64,000 bases of DNA from Barrientosiimonas humi (GTDB lineage Bacteria; Actinomycetota; Actinomycetes; Actinomycetales; Dermatophilaceae): the NCBI RefSeq assembly GCF_006716095.1, contig NZ_VFOK01000001.1, forward strand, positions 3,131,375 to 3,195,374, written 5' to 3'. The notes under the pieces were generated by a model that saw only the letters and a program-made list of their open reading frames with translations, ran no database searches and was not told the DNA's origin. Below are positions 22,990-30,861 of the stretch, in pieces. The number at the start of each line of letters is the position of its first letter. Positions within the stretch are counted from its first letter, which is position 1. A program made the position numbers and the translations under genes.

Positions 22990-24189
22990 TCAGCCGTTCT
23001 GGCTGGTGGCGTAGACACCCACGGGGTAGGACGTGCCGCGCTCGACGGTGCGCGGGACCTGGATCGACACGTAGTTGCTGCAGCCCACGATGCCGAAGTG
23101 CAGGTGCGGCCCGGTCGAGTTGCCGGTGTTGCCCGAGCGGCCGACCTGCTGACCCTGGCTGACCGACTGACCCGCACGCACCGAGATCGAGCTCATGTGG
23201 TTGTACTGCGTGCAGTTGCCCGACGCGTCGCGCAGCAGCACCGCGTTGCCGCCGCCGTAGACGTCCCAGCCGGCCTTGTAGACCGTGCCGGAGCGGGCCG
23301 CGACCACGCTGGTGCCGGTCGGCATCGCGAAGTCGATGGCGTACTGGTCGTAGCGGCCGTCGTGGCTGAAGCTGCCCTGGGGACCCTGCGAGATGCGGGC
23401 CGAGGTGCCGGCCGGGAACGGCAGCTTGTAGAGCGCGTTGGGGTCGGCCGGGGCGCTGCCGCCACCGGTGCTCGGGCCGCTGCCGCCACCGGTGCCGCAC
23501 GGGAAGCCACCCAGCGAGCTCCAGGTCGCGGGGCCGACGACGCCGTCGACCAGCAGGCCCTTGCTGCTCTGGTAGGACTTCACGGCCGACAGGGTCTGCG
23601 GACCGAAGCTGCCGTCGACCGAGATGCGCAGCCGCTCCTGCAGGGTGCGCACCAGCGAGCCGGTGGAGCCGTAGCGCACGACCGTGACCGTGCAGTTGTT
23701 GGGGGCGGGCTCGGGCTCGCTCGGGGTGGGGCCGGGGAAGCCGCCGAGCGACTCCCACGTCTTCGGGCCGACGATGCCGTCGACCTCGAGGCCCTTGCGC
23801 TCCTGGTAGGCCTTGACCGCGCGCAGCGTGATCGGGCCGAAGCTGCCGTCGACGGCGATGCCGCCGAGGCGCGACTGGAGGGTCTTCACCAGCGACCCGG
23901 TCGCGCCGTAGCGCAGCACCACCAGGGTGCTGCCGGTCATCGGGGCGGCGGGCAGCGTGGTGGCCGCCTGCGGGACGGCCGCGGCCGCCGGGGCCGTCAC
24001 CGCGGCCGGGGCGACACCGGGGGCCGCGGTGGCCGAACCGGCCATCGCGACGCCGCTGATCGAGGCGGGGACGGACAGCGCGGCGCCGGTGGCGAGCGCG
24101 GTGCCGCGGCGACCCGCGACGGCGGGAACGGCGCGGGCGGCGAGGCTGGGCTGCGCCTTGAGGTGGCGCGGGGCGGGACGTCGGCTCAT
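22990..24189 (-). CDS. Secreted M23 (LytM-type) peptidase with two peptidoglycan-binding domains
   Basis: The 399-residue protein has a positively charged start, a hydrophobic stretch and an Ala-rich cleavage site near residues 45–57, consistent with secretion. Two PG_binding_1 repeats follow (LRYGATGSLVKTLQSRLGG and VRYGSTGSLVRTLQERLRI). Then comes the M23 domain with zinc ligands in SHDGRYDQYAIDF and GPHLHFG. It would cut peptidoglycan cross-bridges. The start at 24189 has GGAGGG 4 bases upstream and aligns with the start of the paralogue at 25513. A second, stronger ribosome site (AGGAGG) precedes an in-frame ATG at 24321 that would add 44 residues before the signal peptide. Confidence 0.9.
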   Translation of the reverse strand: MSRRPAPRHLKAQPSLAARAVPAVAGRRGTALATGAALSVPASISGVAMAGSATAAPGVAPAAVTAPAAAAVPQAATTLPAAPMTGSTLVVLRYGATGSLVKTLQSRLGGIAVDGSFGPITLRAVKAYQERKGLEVDGIVGPKTWESLGGFPGPTPSEPEPAPNNCTVTVVRYGSTGSLVRTLQERLRISVDGSFGPQTLSAVKSYQSSKGLLVDGVVGPATWSSLGGFPCGTGGGSGPSTGGGSAPADPNALYKLPFPAGTSARISQGPQGSFSHDGRYDQYAIDFAMPTGTSVVAARSGTVYKAGWDVYGGGNAVLLRDASGNCTQYNHMSSISVRAGQSVSQGQQVGRSGNTGNSTGPHLHFGIVGCSNYVSIQVPRTVERGTSYPVGVYATSQNG

Positions 24190-24421
24190 CTGACCCTCCG
24201 TGGACGGCTGCGGCGAGCCGACGTCGGCCAGCGGCCGGCGGCACGAGCAGCGCGTGTGCACAGGGCACCCGGCGTGCTCGGCGAGCACCGGCGATCGGTC
24301 GGTCGTGGTCGTGCTCGTCATCTGTATTCCTCCTACGGTGCCGCAGTGAGAGGGGGAGCGGCGGGGGTCAGTTACGGGCTGTGGAAAGGCCGCCCGCGAG
24401 CGAGCGGCCTGTGGACAGGGG

Positions 24422-25513
24422 TCAGACGAGGCGGATCGCCTTCACGGGCGAGACCCACATCTTGTGGATCGAGATCTGGGTGCCCGGCTTCGCGGAGTCG
24501 ATGATCATCCCGTTGCCGGCGTAGATCGCGACATGGCTCACCGGCGAGTAGAAGAACACCAGGTCCCCGACGCGCAGGTCGTTCAGCGAGACGCCCGAGC
24601 GGAACTGCGACTGCTGCAGCGAGGTGCGCGGGAGGTTCACGCCGACCTGGCGGTAGACGTACTGCGTGAAGCCCGAGCAGTCGAAGCCGGCCGGGGTCGA
24701 GCCGCCGTAGACGTACCACGTGCCGAGGTACTTCTTGGCGATGTCGAGCACGTCCTGGCCGTTGTAACTGGCACCCGGCTCGGGCTCGGGCGCCGGCTCG
24801 CTCGGGGCGCTGGGGTCGGGAGCGGGGGTCGGGTCGGGCGTGTCGCACGGGTAGCCGCCCAGCGAGCGCCAAGTGATCGGGCCGACGATGCCGTCGACCT
24901 CCAGGCCCTTGCGCGACTGGTACGCCTTCACCGCCGACAGCGTGGCCGGCCCGAAGTCTCCGTCGGCCGTGATGCCCAGGCGCGACTGCGCGACCTTGAC
25001 CATCTCGCCGAACGAGCCGTAGCGCAGGACGTAGCTGCTGCAGGTCTCCGGCGGGGCCGGGGTGGGGCTCGGGGCCGGCGCGGTGCCGGGGAAGCCGCCG
25101 AGCGCGGCCCAGGTCAGCGGACCGACGTAACCGTCGACCTCCAGGCCCTTGCGCTCCTGGAACGCCTTGACCGCGCGCAGGGTGATCGGGCCGAAGCTGC
25201 CGTCGGCGGTGATGCCGAGGCGCGACTGGAGCGTCTTCACGAGCGACCCGGTGGAGCCGTAGTGCAGCACCACGACCGAGGTCGGCGACTGCGGCAGGGT
25301 GACGGGGGCCTGCGGGAGTGCGCTCGGTACGCCCGGGGCCGCCTGCGGCGTGACGGGCGCGGCCACGGCGGTCGGGGCGAGCCCGGCGAGCGAACCGGGG
25401 ACGGCCACCGCTGCGCCGGCGGCCAGGACGGCAGCGCGACGAAGGGTGACCTGCTGTCGGAGGGTGGCGCGTGCCGGGCGTTGACGCAGGTGCTGCGGTG
25501 CGGCGGTAGGCAT
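24422..25513 (-). CDS. Secreted NlpC/P60 endopeptidase with two peptidoglycan-binding domains
   Basis: This 363-residue protein has a signal peptide (RRAAVLAAGAAVAVPGSLAG then an AVA cleavage region). Two PG_binding_1 repeats closely resemble those of the neighbouring M23 peptidase. A Pro/Glu-rich linker follows (~235–255), then an NlpC/P60 domain with catalytic Cys in FDCSGFTQYVYRQVG and His in VSHVAIYAG. It would cleave the stem peptide of peptidoglycan. The shared N-terminal halves show that the two genes arose by duplication followed by swapping of the catalytic domain. The ATG at 25513 has only a weak GAAAGG upstream. Confidence 0.92.
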   Translation of the reverse strand: MPTAAPQHLRQRPARATLRQQVTLRRAAVLAAGAAVAVPGSLAGLAPTAVAAPVTPQAAPGVPSALPQAPVTLPQSPTSVVVLHYGSTGSLVKTLQSRLGITADGSFGPITLRAVKAFQERKGLEVDGYVGPLTWAALGGFPGTAPAPSPTPAPPETCSSYVLRYGSFGEMVKVAQSRLGITADGDFGPATLSAVKAYQSRKGLEVDGIVGPITWRSLGGYPCDTPDPTPAPDPSAPSEPAPEPEPGASYNGQDVLDIAKKYLGTWYVYGGSTPAGFDCSGFTQYVYRQVGVNLPRTSLQQSQFRSGVSLNDLRVGDLVFFYSPVSHVAIYAGNGMIIDSAKPGTQISIHKMWVSPVKAIRLV

Positions 25514-25860
25514 CCGGTCGGGGGCCTTTCGGACGGGACCATCGCGGTCGTCGGACGTGCGGGTCGTGCGCGGGCGCGGTGCTCGGTGCTCGGTGCCAGA
25601 GCCAGTCCCCCGACGGTTCGGGCACGGCGGACAGCATGCCGGACCTGCGACGGGTGTGAAAAGAAGAAACGGATGTGACTCGGTGTGTCTGATTGACAAC
25701 TGGGGCCAGAGTGCTCGAATCCGAACATTCCGCGGAATCCCGCGGTTCCGCGGCATTCCGGGGGCTGCCGCTGCACGACACATCTGTAACTTCGAACACC
25801 ATGCCGAAGGGTGTAGCGATAGCACCCTGTCTCATATTCTGAGACCCCTAGGATGGGTGG
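25514..25860. other. 347-bp region upstream of the divergent NlpC/P60 and MATE genes
   Basis: This region must hold divergent promoters. A TAGGAT hexamer (25849–25854) sits 7 bases before the MATE GTG, suiting a leaderless transcript. A run of CCGCGG-centred palindromes, including ATTCCGCGGAAT (25727–25738), forms a possible operator. I looked for the conserved core of the ydaO c-di-AMP riboswitch, which often precedes such hydrolases, and did not see a convincing match. Confidence 0.4.
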
Positions 25861-27240
25861 GTGGTGAAGGCGCAGCGATCCCGGGCCGTTCCGGACGACG
25901 CACCCGCCGCTCCCGGCGACGCCAGGGCCCGCCCGCACCGGGCCATCGCCCGGCTGGCGGTCCCCGCGTTCCTCACCCTCGTCGCCGAGCCGCTGTTCCT
26001 GCTCGCCGACTCCGCCATCGTCGGCCACCTCGGCACCGCCCAGCTCGCCGGTCTCGGCGTCGCGAGCGCCGCGCTGCTCACCGCGGCCAACATCTTCGTC
26101 TTCCTCGCCTACGGCACCACGAGCCTGGTCGCGCGTCAGCTCGGCGCCGGCCGGCCCGACGCAGCGCTCTCGGCGGGACTCGACGGCGTCTGGCTGGCGG
26201 CCGGGCTCGGCCTCGTCAGCGGCGCGCTGACCGCCGCCTTCGCCCGACCGATCTGTGCCCTGTTCGGGGCGAGCGCCGCAGCGCTCGACCATGCGACGAC
26301 GTACCTGCGCATCTCGGCCATCGGCATCCCGGCGATGCTCGTGCTGCTGGCCACCACGGGCGTGCTGCGCGGCTTCCAGGACACCCGCACGCCGCTGGTC
26401 GCCGCCACCCTTGGTTTCACGGCGAACATCGTGCTCAACCTGGTGCTGGTCTACCCCGCGGGCCTGGGCATCGCGGGCTCGGCGCTCGGCACGGTGATCG
26501 CCCAGACCGGCATGGCCGGCGGACTGCTGTGGGTCGTGCTGCGCAAGGCGCGCACCAGCGCGGCGGCGCTGCGTCCGCACCCGGGTCGCGTGCTGCGCGC
26601 GGCGCTCGGCGGGATGCCGCTGCTGGTGCGCACGCTCGCGCTCCGGGCCGCCATGCTGCTCACCACCTGGGTCGCGGCCGGGCTCGGTGACGTGCCGCTC
26701 GCGGCGCACCAGGTCGCCCTGACCGTCTTCGGTTTCCTCGCCTTCGCGCTCGACGCACTGGCGATCGCCGGGCAGGCGCTGACCGGGGCATCGCTCGGCG
26801 CCGGTGACGTCGAGGGCACTCGCGCGGCGACCCGGGTGATGCTGTGGTGGGGCTGGTGGGGCGGCGTCGCCCTCGGCCTGCTGGTGCTGGCCGTGCACCG
26901 GGTGCTTCCGGCGCTGTTCACCCCCGACCCGGCCGTGCGCGACGCCCTCGCCGTCGCGCTGCTCGTGCTGGCCATCGGACAGCCGATCGCGGGCCTGGTG
27001 TTCGTGCTGGACGGGGTGCTCATCGGCGCCGGCGACGGCCTCGCGCTCGCGGTGGTGCAGGTCGGCGTGCTGGTCGCCTACCTGCCGGTGCTGCTCGCGG
27101 TGCGCGCCAACGCCCCCGACGACGCCGTCGCCGCCCTGCAGCTGCTGTGGTGGTCGTTCACGGCGTTCATGGCCTTCCGGCTCGTCGCGCTGTGGCTGCG
27201 CGCCCGCACCGACCGCTGGCTGGTCACCGGCGCCGCCTGA
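25861..27240 (+). CDS. MATE family efflux transporter (DinF-like)
   Basis: The 459-residue protein has about 12 membrane segments. The N-terminal half shows LAVPAFLTLVAEPLFLLADS and VGHLGTAQLAG, the typical MATE opening. A matching second half begins AALGGMPLLVRTLALRAAML and includes AAHQVALTVFGFLAFALDAL. It would export cationic or organic compounds using a sodium or proton gradient. Two adjacent GTG codons (25861, 25864) could start translation, with no ribosome site, consistent with a leaderless mRNA. Another efflux gene (MFS) lies 4 kb upstream, but nothing shows joint regulation. Confidence 0.9.
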   Translation: MVKAQRSRAVPDDAPAAPGDARARPHRAIARLAVPAFLTLVAEPLFLLADSAIVGHLGTAQLAGLGVASAALLTAANIFVFLAYGTTSLVARQLGAGRPDAALSAGLDGVWLAAGLGLVSGALTAAFARPICALFGASAAALDHATTYLRISAIGIPAMLVLLATTGVLRGFQDTRTPLVAATLGFTANIVLNLVLVYPAGLGIAGSALGTVIAQTGMAGGLLWVVLRKARTSAAALRPHPGRVLRAALGGMPLLVRTLALRAAMLLTTWVAAGLGDVPLAAHQVALTVFGFLAFALDALAIAGQALTGASLGAGDVEGTRAATRVMLWWGWWGGVALGLLVLAVHRVLPALFTPDPAVRDALAVALLVLAIGQPIAGLVFVLDGVLIGAGDGLALAVVQVGVLVAYLPVLLAVRANAPDDAVAALQLLWWSFTAFMAFRLVALWLRARTDRWLVTGAA

Positions 27241-27295
27241 CCGCCCGTACGTCCGCCGCACCTGCCGTACGCCAGCTGCCGACGGCGTACGCCTT

Positions 27296-27324
27296 CCGCA
27301 GATCGTTCACCGGTGCACGAAATG
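27296..27324 (+). repeat. 29-bp direct repeat, copy 1
   Basis: The repeat begins ccgcagatcgttcacc and ends gtgcacgaaatg. It differs from copy 2 by one base and lies between the 3' ends of the MATE gene and rplI. Confidence 0.75.
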
Positions 27325-27358
27325 AGCAGGGGTCACCCCAGGATCCCGGGGGTCGCCG

Positions 27359-27387
27359 CCGCAGATCGTTCACCAGTGCACGAAATG
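27359..27387 (+). repeat. 29-bp direct repeat, copy 2
   Basis: It lies 63 bp from copy 1, start to start, with one mismatch (cacca versus caccg). Two copies only; function unknown. Confidence 0.75.
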
Positions 27388-27423
27388 CGGAGGAGGTGCC
27401 CTGACTGCGCCCGGAGACACCGA

Positions 27424-27458
27424 CGGGGTGGCCGCACCTCATCGGTGCGGCCACCCCG
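27424..27458. terminator. Perfect 15-bp hairpin downstream of rplI
   Basis: Arms CGGGGTGGCCGCACC (27424–27438) and GGTGCGGCCACCCCG (27444–27458) flank a 5-base loop, 14 bases after the rplI stop on the minus strand. No T-run follows. It probably ends the rpsF–ssb–rpsR–rplI transcript and may act on both strands. Confidence 0.75.
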
Positions 27459-27471
27459 TGGGTTACAAGAA

Positions 27472-27921
27472 CTACCGCGCCGGGACGACGTTCAGGTTCA
27501 CCGTCGCGACGACCTCGGGGTGCAGGCGCACCTCGACCTGGGCCGGGCCGGTGGACCGGATCGGCTGGGTCACGACGATCGCGCGGCGGTCGATCGTGCC
27601 GGCGCCTGCGGCGGCGACGGCGTCAGCGATCTCGGCGGTGGTGACGGCGCCGAAGAGGCGACCGCTCTCGCCCGCGCGGGCGCTGAGGTTGATCGTGGCG
27701 GCCTCGACGTTGCCCTTGAGCTGCTGGGCGTCCTCGAGGGACTTGACCGCGCGGGTCTCGCGGGCGCGGCTGATCGCCTCGACCTGCTTCTGGCCGCCCT
27801 TGGTCCACGGCGTGGCCAGGTTGCGGGGCAGCAGGTAGTTGCGGGCGTAGCCGTCCTTGACGTCGACGACGTCACCGGCGGTGCCCAGCTTGGACACCTC
27901 GTGGGTGAGAATGACCTTCAC
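27472..27921 (-). CDS. rplI: Ribosomal protein bL9
   Basis: This 149-residue large-subunit protein binds 23S rRNA. The N-terminal domain [20 protein letters not shown], then [12 protein letters not shown], is diagnostic, followed by a helical linker and the C-terminal domain ([15 protein letters not shown]). The GTG start at 27921 has AAGGAG 7 bases upstream. It is the last gene of the rpsF–ssb–rpsR–rplI cluster, 23 bases after rpsR. Confidence 0.98.
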   Translation of the reverse strand: MKVILTHEVSKLGTAGDVVDVKDGYARNYLLPRNLATPWTKGGQKQVEAISRARETRAVKSLEDAQQLKGNVEAATINLSARAGESGRLFGAVTTAEIADAVAAAGAGTIDRRAIVVTQPIRSTGPAQVEVRLHPEVVATVNLNVVPAR

Positions 27922-27944
27922 TTCGGATCTCCTTCCGCGAAGGC

Positions 27945-28181
27945 TCAGCGAGCCGAGCTGGAGTAGGGAAGCAGCGCCATCTCGCGGGCGTTCTTGACCG
28001 CGGTGGCGATCAGCCGCTGCTCCTGGACGGACACACCGGTCACCCGGCGAGCGCGGATCTTGCCGCGGTCGGAGATGAACTTGCGCAGCAGCGCGGTGTC
28101 CTTGTAGTCGATGTTCTCGACCTTCGCCGCCTTCAGCGGGTTGGCCTTCTTCTTGGGCTTGCGCACAACGGGCTTGGCCAT
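27945..28181 (-). CDS. rpsR: Ribosomal protein bS18
   Basis: The 78-residue small-subunit protein has the core [20 protein letters not shown] and the [20 protein letters not shown] tail. No zinc-binding Cys residues are present, so it is the zinc-independent form. An AAGGAGA ribosome site precedes the ATG. It lies between ssb and rplI. A 190-bp gap before it (28182–28371) holds two dispersed repeats, which is unusual inside this conserved cluster. Confidence 0.98.
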   Translation of the reverse strand: MAKPVVRKPKKKANPLKAAKVENIDYKDTALLRKFISDRGKIRARRVTGVSVQEQRLIATAVKNAREMALLPYSSSAR

Positions 28182-28252
28182 CGTGGTGCTCTCCTTAGGT
28201 TGCGGGGAGCCCGAGCGGTGCTCGGGATGGGTGTTCGGTTGTTCTCGGTTGT

Positions 28253-28294
28253 TGGTCTCGATACGCCTCGCCTAGCGGCTCGGCTACTCGACCA
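28253..28294. repeat. REP-like palindromic element (TGGTCTCGATACG...CTACTCGACCA)
   Basis: It shares its ends with the element at 15565–15608 and has inverted terminal motifs (TGGTC/GACCA) around a GC-rich centre. It is intergenic between ssb and rpsR. Confidence 0.7.
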
Positions 28295-28305
28295 GCGTGG
28301 GCCTC

Positions 28306-28369
28306 GGCGACGATGCCGGCGAGCCGGAGCTTGCGACGGATCGCCGGAGGAGGAGCCGAGGCCAAAAGG
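28306..28369 (+). repeat. Dispersed 60-bp repeat, copy A (CGACGATGCCGG...GGAGGAGGAG)
   Basis: It contains CGACGATGCCGG near the left end, a CGGAGGAGGAG segment, and GCCAAAAGG at the right end. Matches occur at 35437, 48805 (reverse) and 50758 (reverse). It lies between ssb and rpsR, directly next to the other palindromic element. Confidence 0.75.
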
Positions 28370-28371
28370 AT

Positions 28372-28968
28372 CTAGAACGGAGGCTCGTCGTAGGACGGGC
28401 CGGTGCTCCAGCCGCCGCCCTGCTGACCGCCACCCTGCTGACCACCGGAGGACTGGCCCCCGGTCGCCCACGGGTCCTCGGCCTGGCCGCCCTGAGCGGG
28501 ACCGCCCTGGCCACCGGACGGTTGCCCGCCCTGCTGGCCGTAGCCGCCACCGCCGTAGCCGCCGCCTCCGCCGCCGCCGAAGCCACCGCCGCCACCACCA
28601 CTGCGCTGGGTCTTGTTGACCTTGGCCGTGGCGTAACGCAGCGACGGGCCGACCTCTTCGACCTGCATCTCCATGACGGTGCGCTTCTCGCCCTCCTTGG
28701 TCTCCCAGGAGCGCGAGACGAGCCGGCCGGAGACGATGACGCGTGCGCCGCGGGTGAGCGACTCGGCGGCGTTCTCGGCCGCCTCCCGCCACACCGAGCA
28801 GCGCATGAACAGCGTCTCGCCGTCCTTCCACTCGTTGGTCTGCCGGTCGAACTGGCGCGGCGTCGACGCGACCGTGAAGTTGGCGACCGCAGCCCCGTTG
28901 GGCGTGAAGCGCAGCTCCGGGTCGCTCGTGAGGTTGCCGATCACCGTGATCGGGGTGTCACCAGCCAT
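28372..28968 (-). CDS. ssb: Single-stranded DNA-binding protein
   Basis: The 198-residue protein has an OB-fold ([19 protein letters not shown], then [20 protein letters not shown]), a Gly-rich low-complexity linker (~123–180) and the conserved acidic tip DEPPF that recruits partners of DNA repair and replication. Its ATG has AAGGA 7 bases upstream. It follows rpsF in the usual rpsF–ssb–rpsR order. Confidence 0.98.
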   Translation of the reverse strand: MAGDTPITVIGNLTSDPELRFTPNGAAVANFTVASTPRQFDRQTNEWKDGETLFMRCSVWREAAENAAESLTRGARVIVSGRLVSRSWETKEGEKRTVMEMQVEEVGPSLRYATAKVNKTQRSGGGGGGFGGGGGGGYGGGGYGQQGGQPSGGQGGPAQGGQAEDPWATGGQSSGGQQGGGQQGGGWSTGPSYDEPPF

Positions 28969-29005
28969 GCGGGATCCTTTTCTGAGTGCGGATCGGTGAG
29001 GAGTC

Positions 29006-29293
29006 TCAGGCGTCGCCGCGCATCAGCTTGGTGCGCATGATCGACTCGTTGAGCCCGAGCTGACGGTCCAGCTCCTGGGCCGTGGCGGGCTCGGCGGTCA
29101 TCGTGACGACCGCGTAGATCCCCTCGGACTTCTTCTTGATGTCGTAGGCCAGCCGGCGACGACCCCAGATGTCGAGGTTGTCGACGGTGCCACCGTCCTT
29201 GGTGACGACGGTGAGGAACTTCTCCAGCGAGGGCTGGACCGTGCGCTCATCAAGCTCGGGGTCGAGGATGATCATCAGTTCGTACTGACGCAT
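29006..29293 (-). CDS. rpsF: Ribosomal protein bS6
   Basis: This 95-residue small-subunit protein shows [18 protein letters not shown], then [20 protein letters not shown], and ends in [14 protein letters not shown], all typical of bS6. It starts the rpsF–ssb–rpsR–rplI cluster. The AGGAGG upstream (29309–29304) supports ATG 29293. Confidence 0.98.
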   Translation of the reverse strand: MRQYELMIILDPELDERTVQPSLEKFLTVVTKDGGTVDNLDIWGRRRLAYDIKKKSEGIYAVVTMTAEPATAQELDRQLGLNESIMRTKLMRGDA

Positions 29294-29499
29294 GCGGGAA
29301 ACCCACCTCCTTCGGTCTCGGCGGTCACGGTCTCTCCGTGACAGGAGGGTTGCAGCGTCTCGGTGCACCCACCTCGGGTGGTCGTCGGGCCGTTGGACTC
29401 CACGGTGCCACGCGGCACCGACAGACGTCCGGGCGTGATCCGTCGACCTGTGGATGCACCGGGAACCGGACAAGGGTAGCCGCGCGCGCGGCGCCGGCC

Positions 29500-30822
29500 C
29501 TAATCGGTCGGGCTGGGCACCGCCGTCAGCCGCCCGGGCTGCGCCTGCGGCTCGGCCGCGCGGGCCCGCTCGTCGGCGCGCTGGGCGAGGTCGACCATCC
29601 GCCAGGCGAGGGCCCCGAGGGCGAGCAGCCGGGCGAGCGAGACGAGGGCGTACGCCGCCGCCGGCAGGCCCTTCGCGGAGTCGAAGCCGCTGCCGACGTA
29701 CAGCCAGGTGGCGACGAACGCGGTGATCTCGACCCCGGCCCACAGGAGGTGGTCGCGCCACCCGATCAGCGACGCGGCGATCAGCGGCAGCAGCCAGGTG
29801 GCCGCCTGCACCGGGTTGCTCTTGCCGGTCACCATGACGATCACGAGCATCACCGTCGCGACCGGGATCAGCGGCAGCGGCCGCTCGCGCGCGACGAGCA
29901 TCCCGCCGACCGCGAGCGCCACGACCCAGCCGAGCACCGCGATGGCGGTGAGCACCCCGGCCGGCAGCGTCACGCCGACGATCTCCAGGATCTTCCAGAC
30001 CGAGCCGTACGCCGCCGCCTGGTCTGCCCAGAGCCGGTACGGCGCGAGCGGGTCGCCGCCGAGGGCGTACGCCAGGACCAGGCACAGCACGATCACGCCG
30101 GCCGCGGCGGCCAGCGTCTTGCGCACGTCGTCGCGCCGCCCGGCGCGCCAGCCCACGAGCGCGACGGCGGCCAGCACGACCAGCGGGAAGCTGCGCGCCA
30201 TCACGGCGGCTCCGAGCAACGCCCCGGCCGCGACCGGGTGGCGACGCACCCACGCGGCCAGGCCGGCCGCCATGAGCAGCACGCCGAACAGGTCGAGCGA
30301 GACCAGCGCAGAGGTGATGAGCACCGGGCTGAGCGCGACGTGCGCGGCCCGCCAGGGGGTGTCGGGCAGCATCCACGCGATCGCGCAGACGGTTCCGGCG
30401 ACCAGCAGCGCCACGACCACGGCCGCGAGCGCGAAGAACCACTGCTGCCGCGCCAGCGGGGTCGACCCGTCGGGGGTCACCAGCTGCATCACCCAGGTGA
30501 GCATCGCCGTGAGGAACGGCTGGTTGGTGCCGGGAGCGAACGGGTCGTACGCCGACCCCGGCGCCGCGCCGTTGGCGGCGGCGGGCAGGTCGGAGTAGCA
30601 CATGCGCCACAGCGAGTTGGGCGTCGCCCAGCCGGTGCGCACGCAGCTGTTCTTCTGCAGCACGCCGAGGGCCACGACCATGCTGCCGAGGGCCGACAGC
30701 ACGGCGGCCGCGGCGAGCCAGCCGCGCTGCCCGACGCGGGCGTAGCGACCGACGGGGCCACCGATGACCTCCGAGGCCGCCCGCGCGACCGGGTCTTCAC
30801 GGGTCGGCAGCTGCTGGGTCAT
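29500..30822 (-). CDS. GT87-family membrane glycosyltransferase (DUF2029)
   Basis: The 440-residue protein has 9–11 membrane segments and the GT87 (formerly DUF2029) pattern, including early [15 protein letters not shown] and [22 protein letters not shown]87 enzymes are polyprenyl-phosphomannose-dependent mannosyltransferases of actinobacterial cell-envelope glycolipids. The homologue in Mycobacterium (Rv0051) also lies between ponA1 and rpsF. The specific acceptor is unknown. ATG 30822 is used. It is separated from ponA by 39 bases and probably co-transcribed with it. Confidence 0.85.
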   Translation of the reverse strand: MTQQLPTREDPVARAASEVIGGPVGRYARVGQRGWLAAAAVLSALGSMVVALGVLQKNSCVRTGWATPNSLWRMCYSDLPAAANGAAPGSAYDPFAPGTNQPFLTAMLTWVMQLVTPDGSTPLARQQWFFALAAVVVALLVAGTVCAIAWMLPDTPWRAAHVALSPVLITSALVSLDLFGVLLMAAGLAAWVRRHPVAAGALLGAAVMARSFPLVVLAAVALVGWRAGRRDDVRKTLAAAAGVIVLCLVLAYALGGDPLAPYRLWADQAAAYGSVWKILEIVGVTLPAGVLTAIAVLGWVVALAVGGMLVARERPLPLIPVATVMLVIVMVTGKSNPVQAATWLLPLIAASLIGWRDHLLWAGVEITAFVATWLYVGSGFDSAKGLPAAAYALVSLARLLALGALAWRMVDLAQRADERARAAEPQAQPGRLTAVPSPTD

Positions 30823-30861
30823 GCCGCGGAGTCTAGGTGGCTCCGCTGCGGCACGCCCGGG

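Noticed and set aside
25514-25860. c-di-AMP (ydaO) riboswitch before the wall hydrolase genes
   Set aside because: Short similar strings such as CCCGAACCGTC occur, but the full set of conserved core segments is not visible.
27296-27387. Two 29-bp repeats with a 34-bp gap as a mini CRISPR
   Set aside because: Only two units, no hairpin in the repeat, no resemblance to the array repeat and no cas genes nearby.
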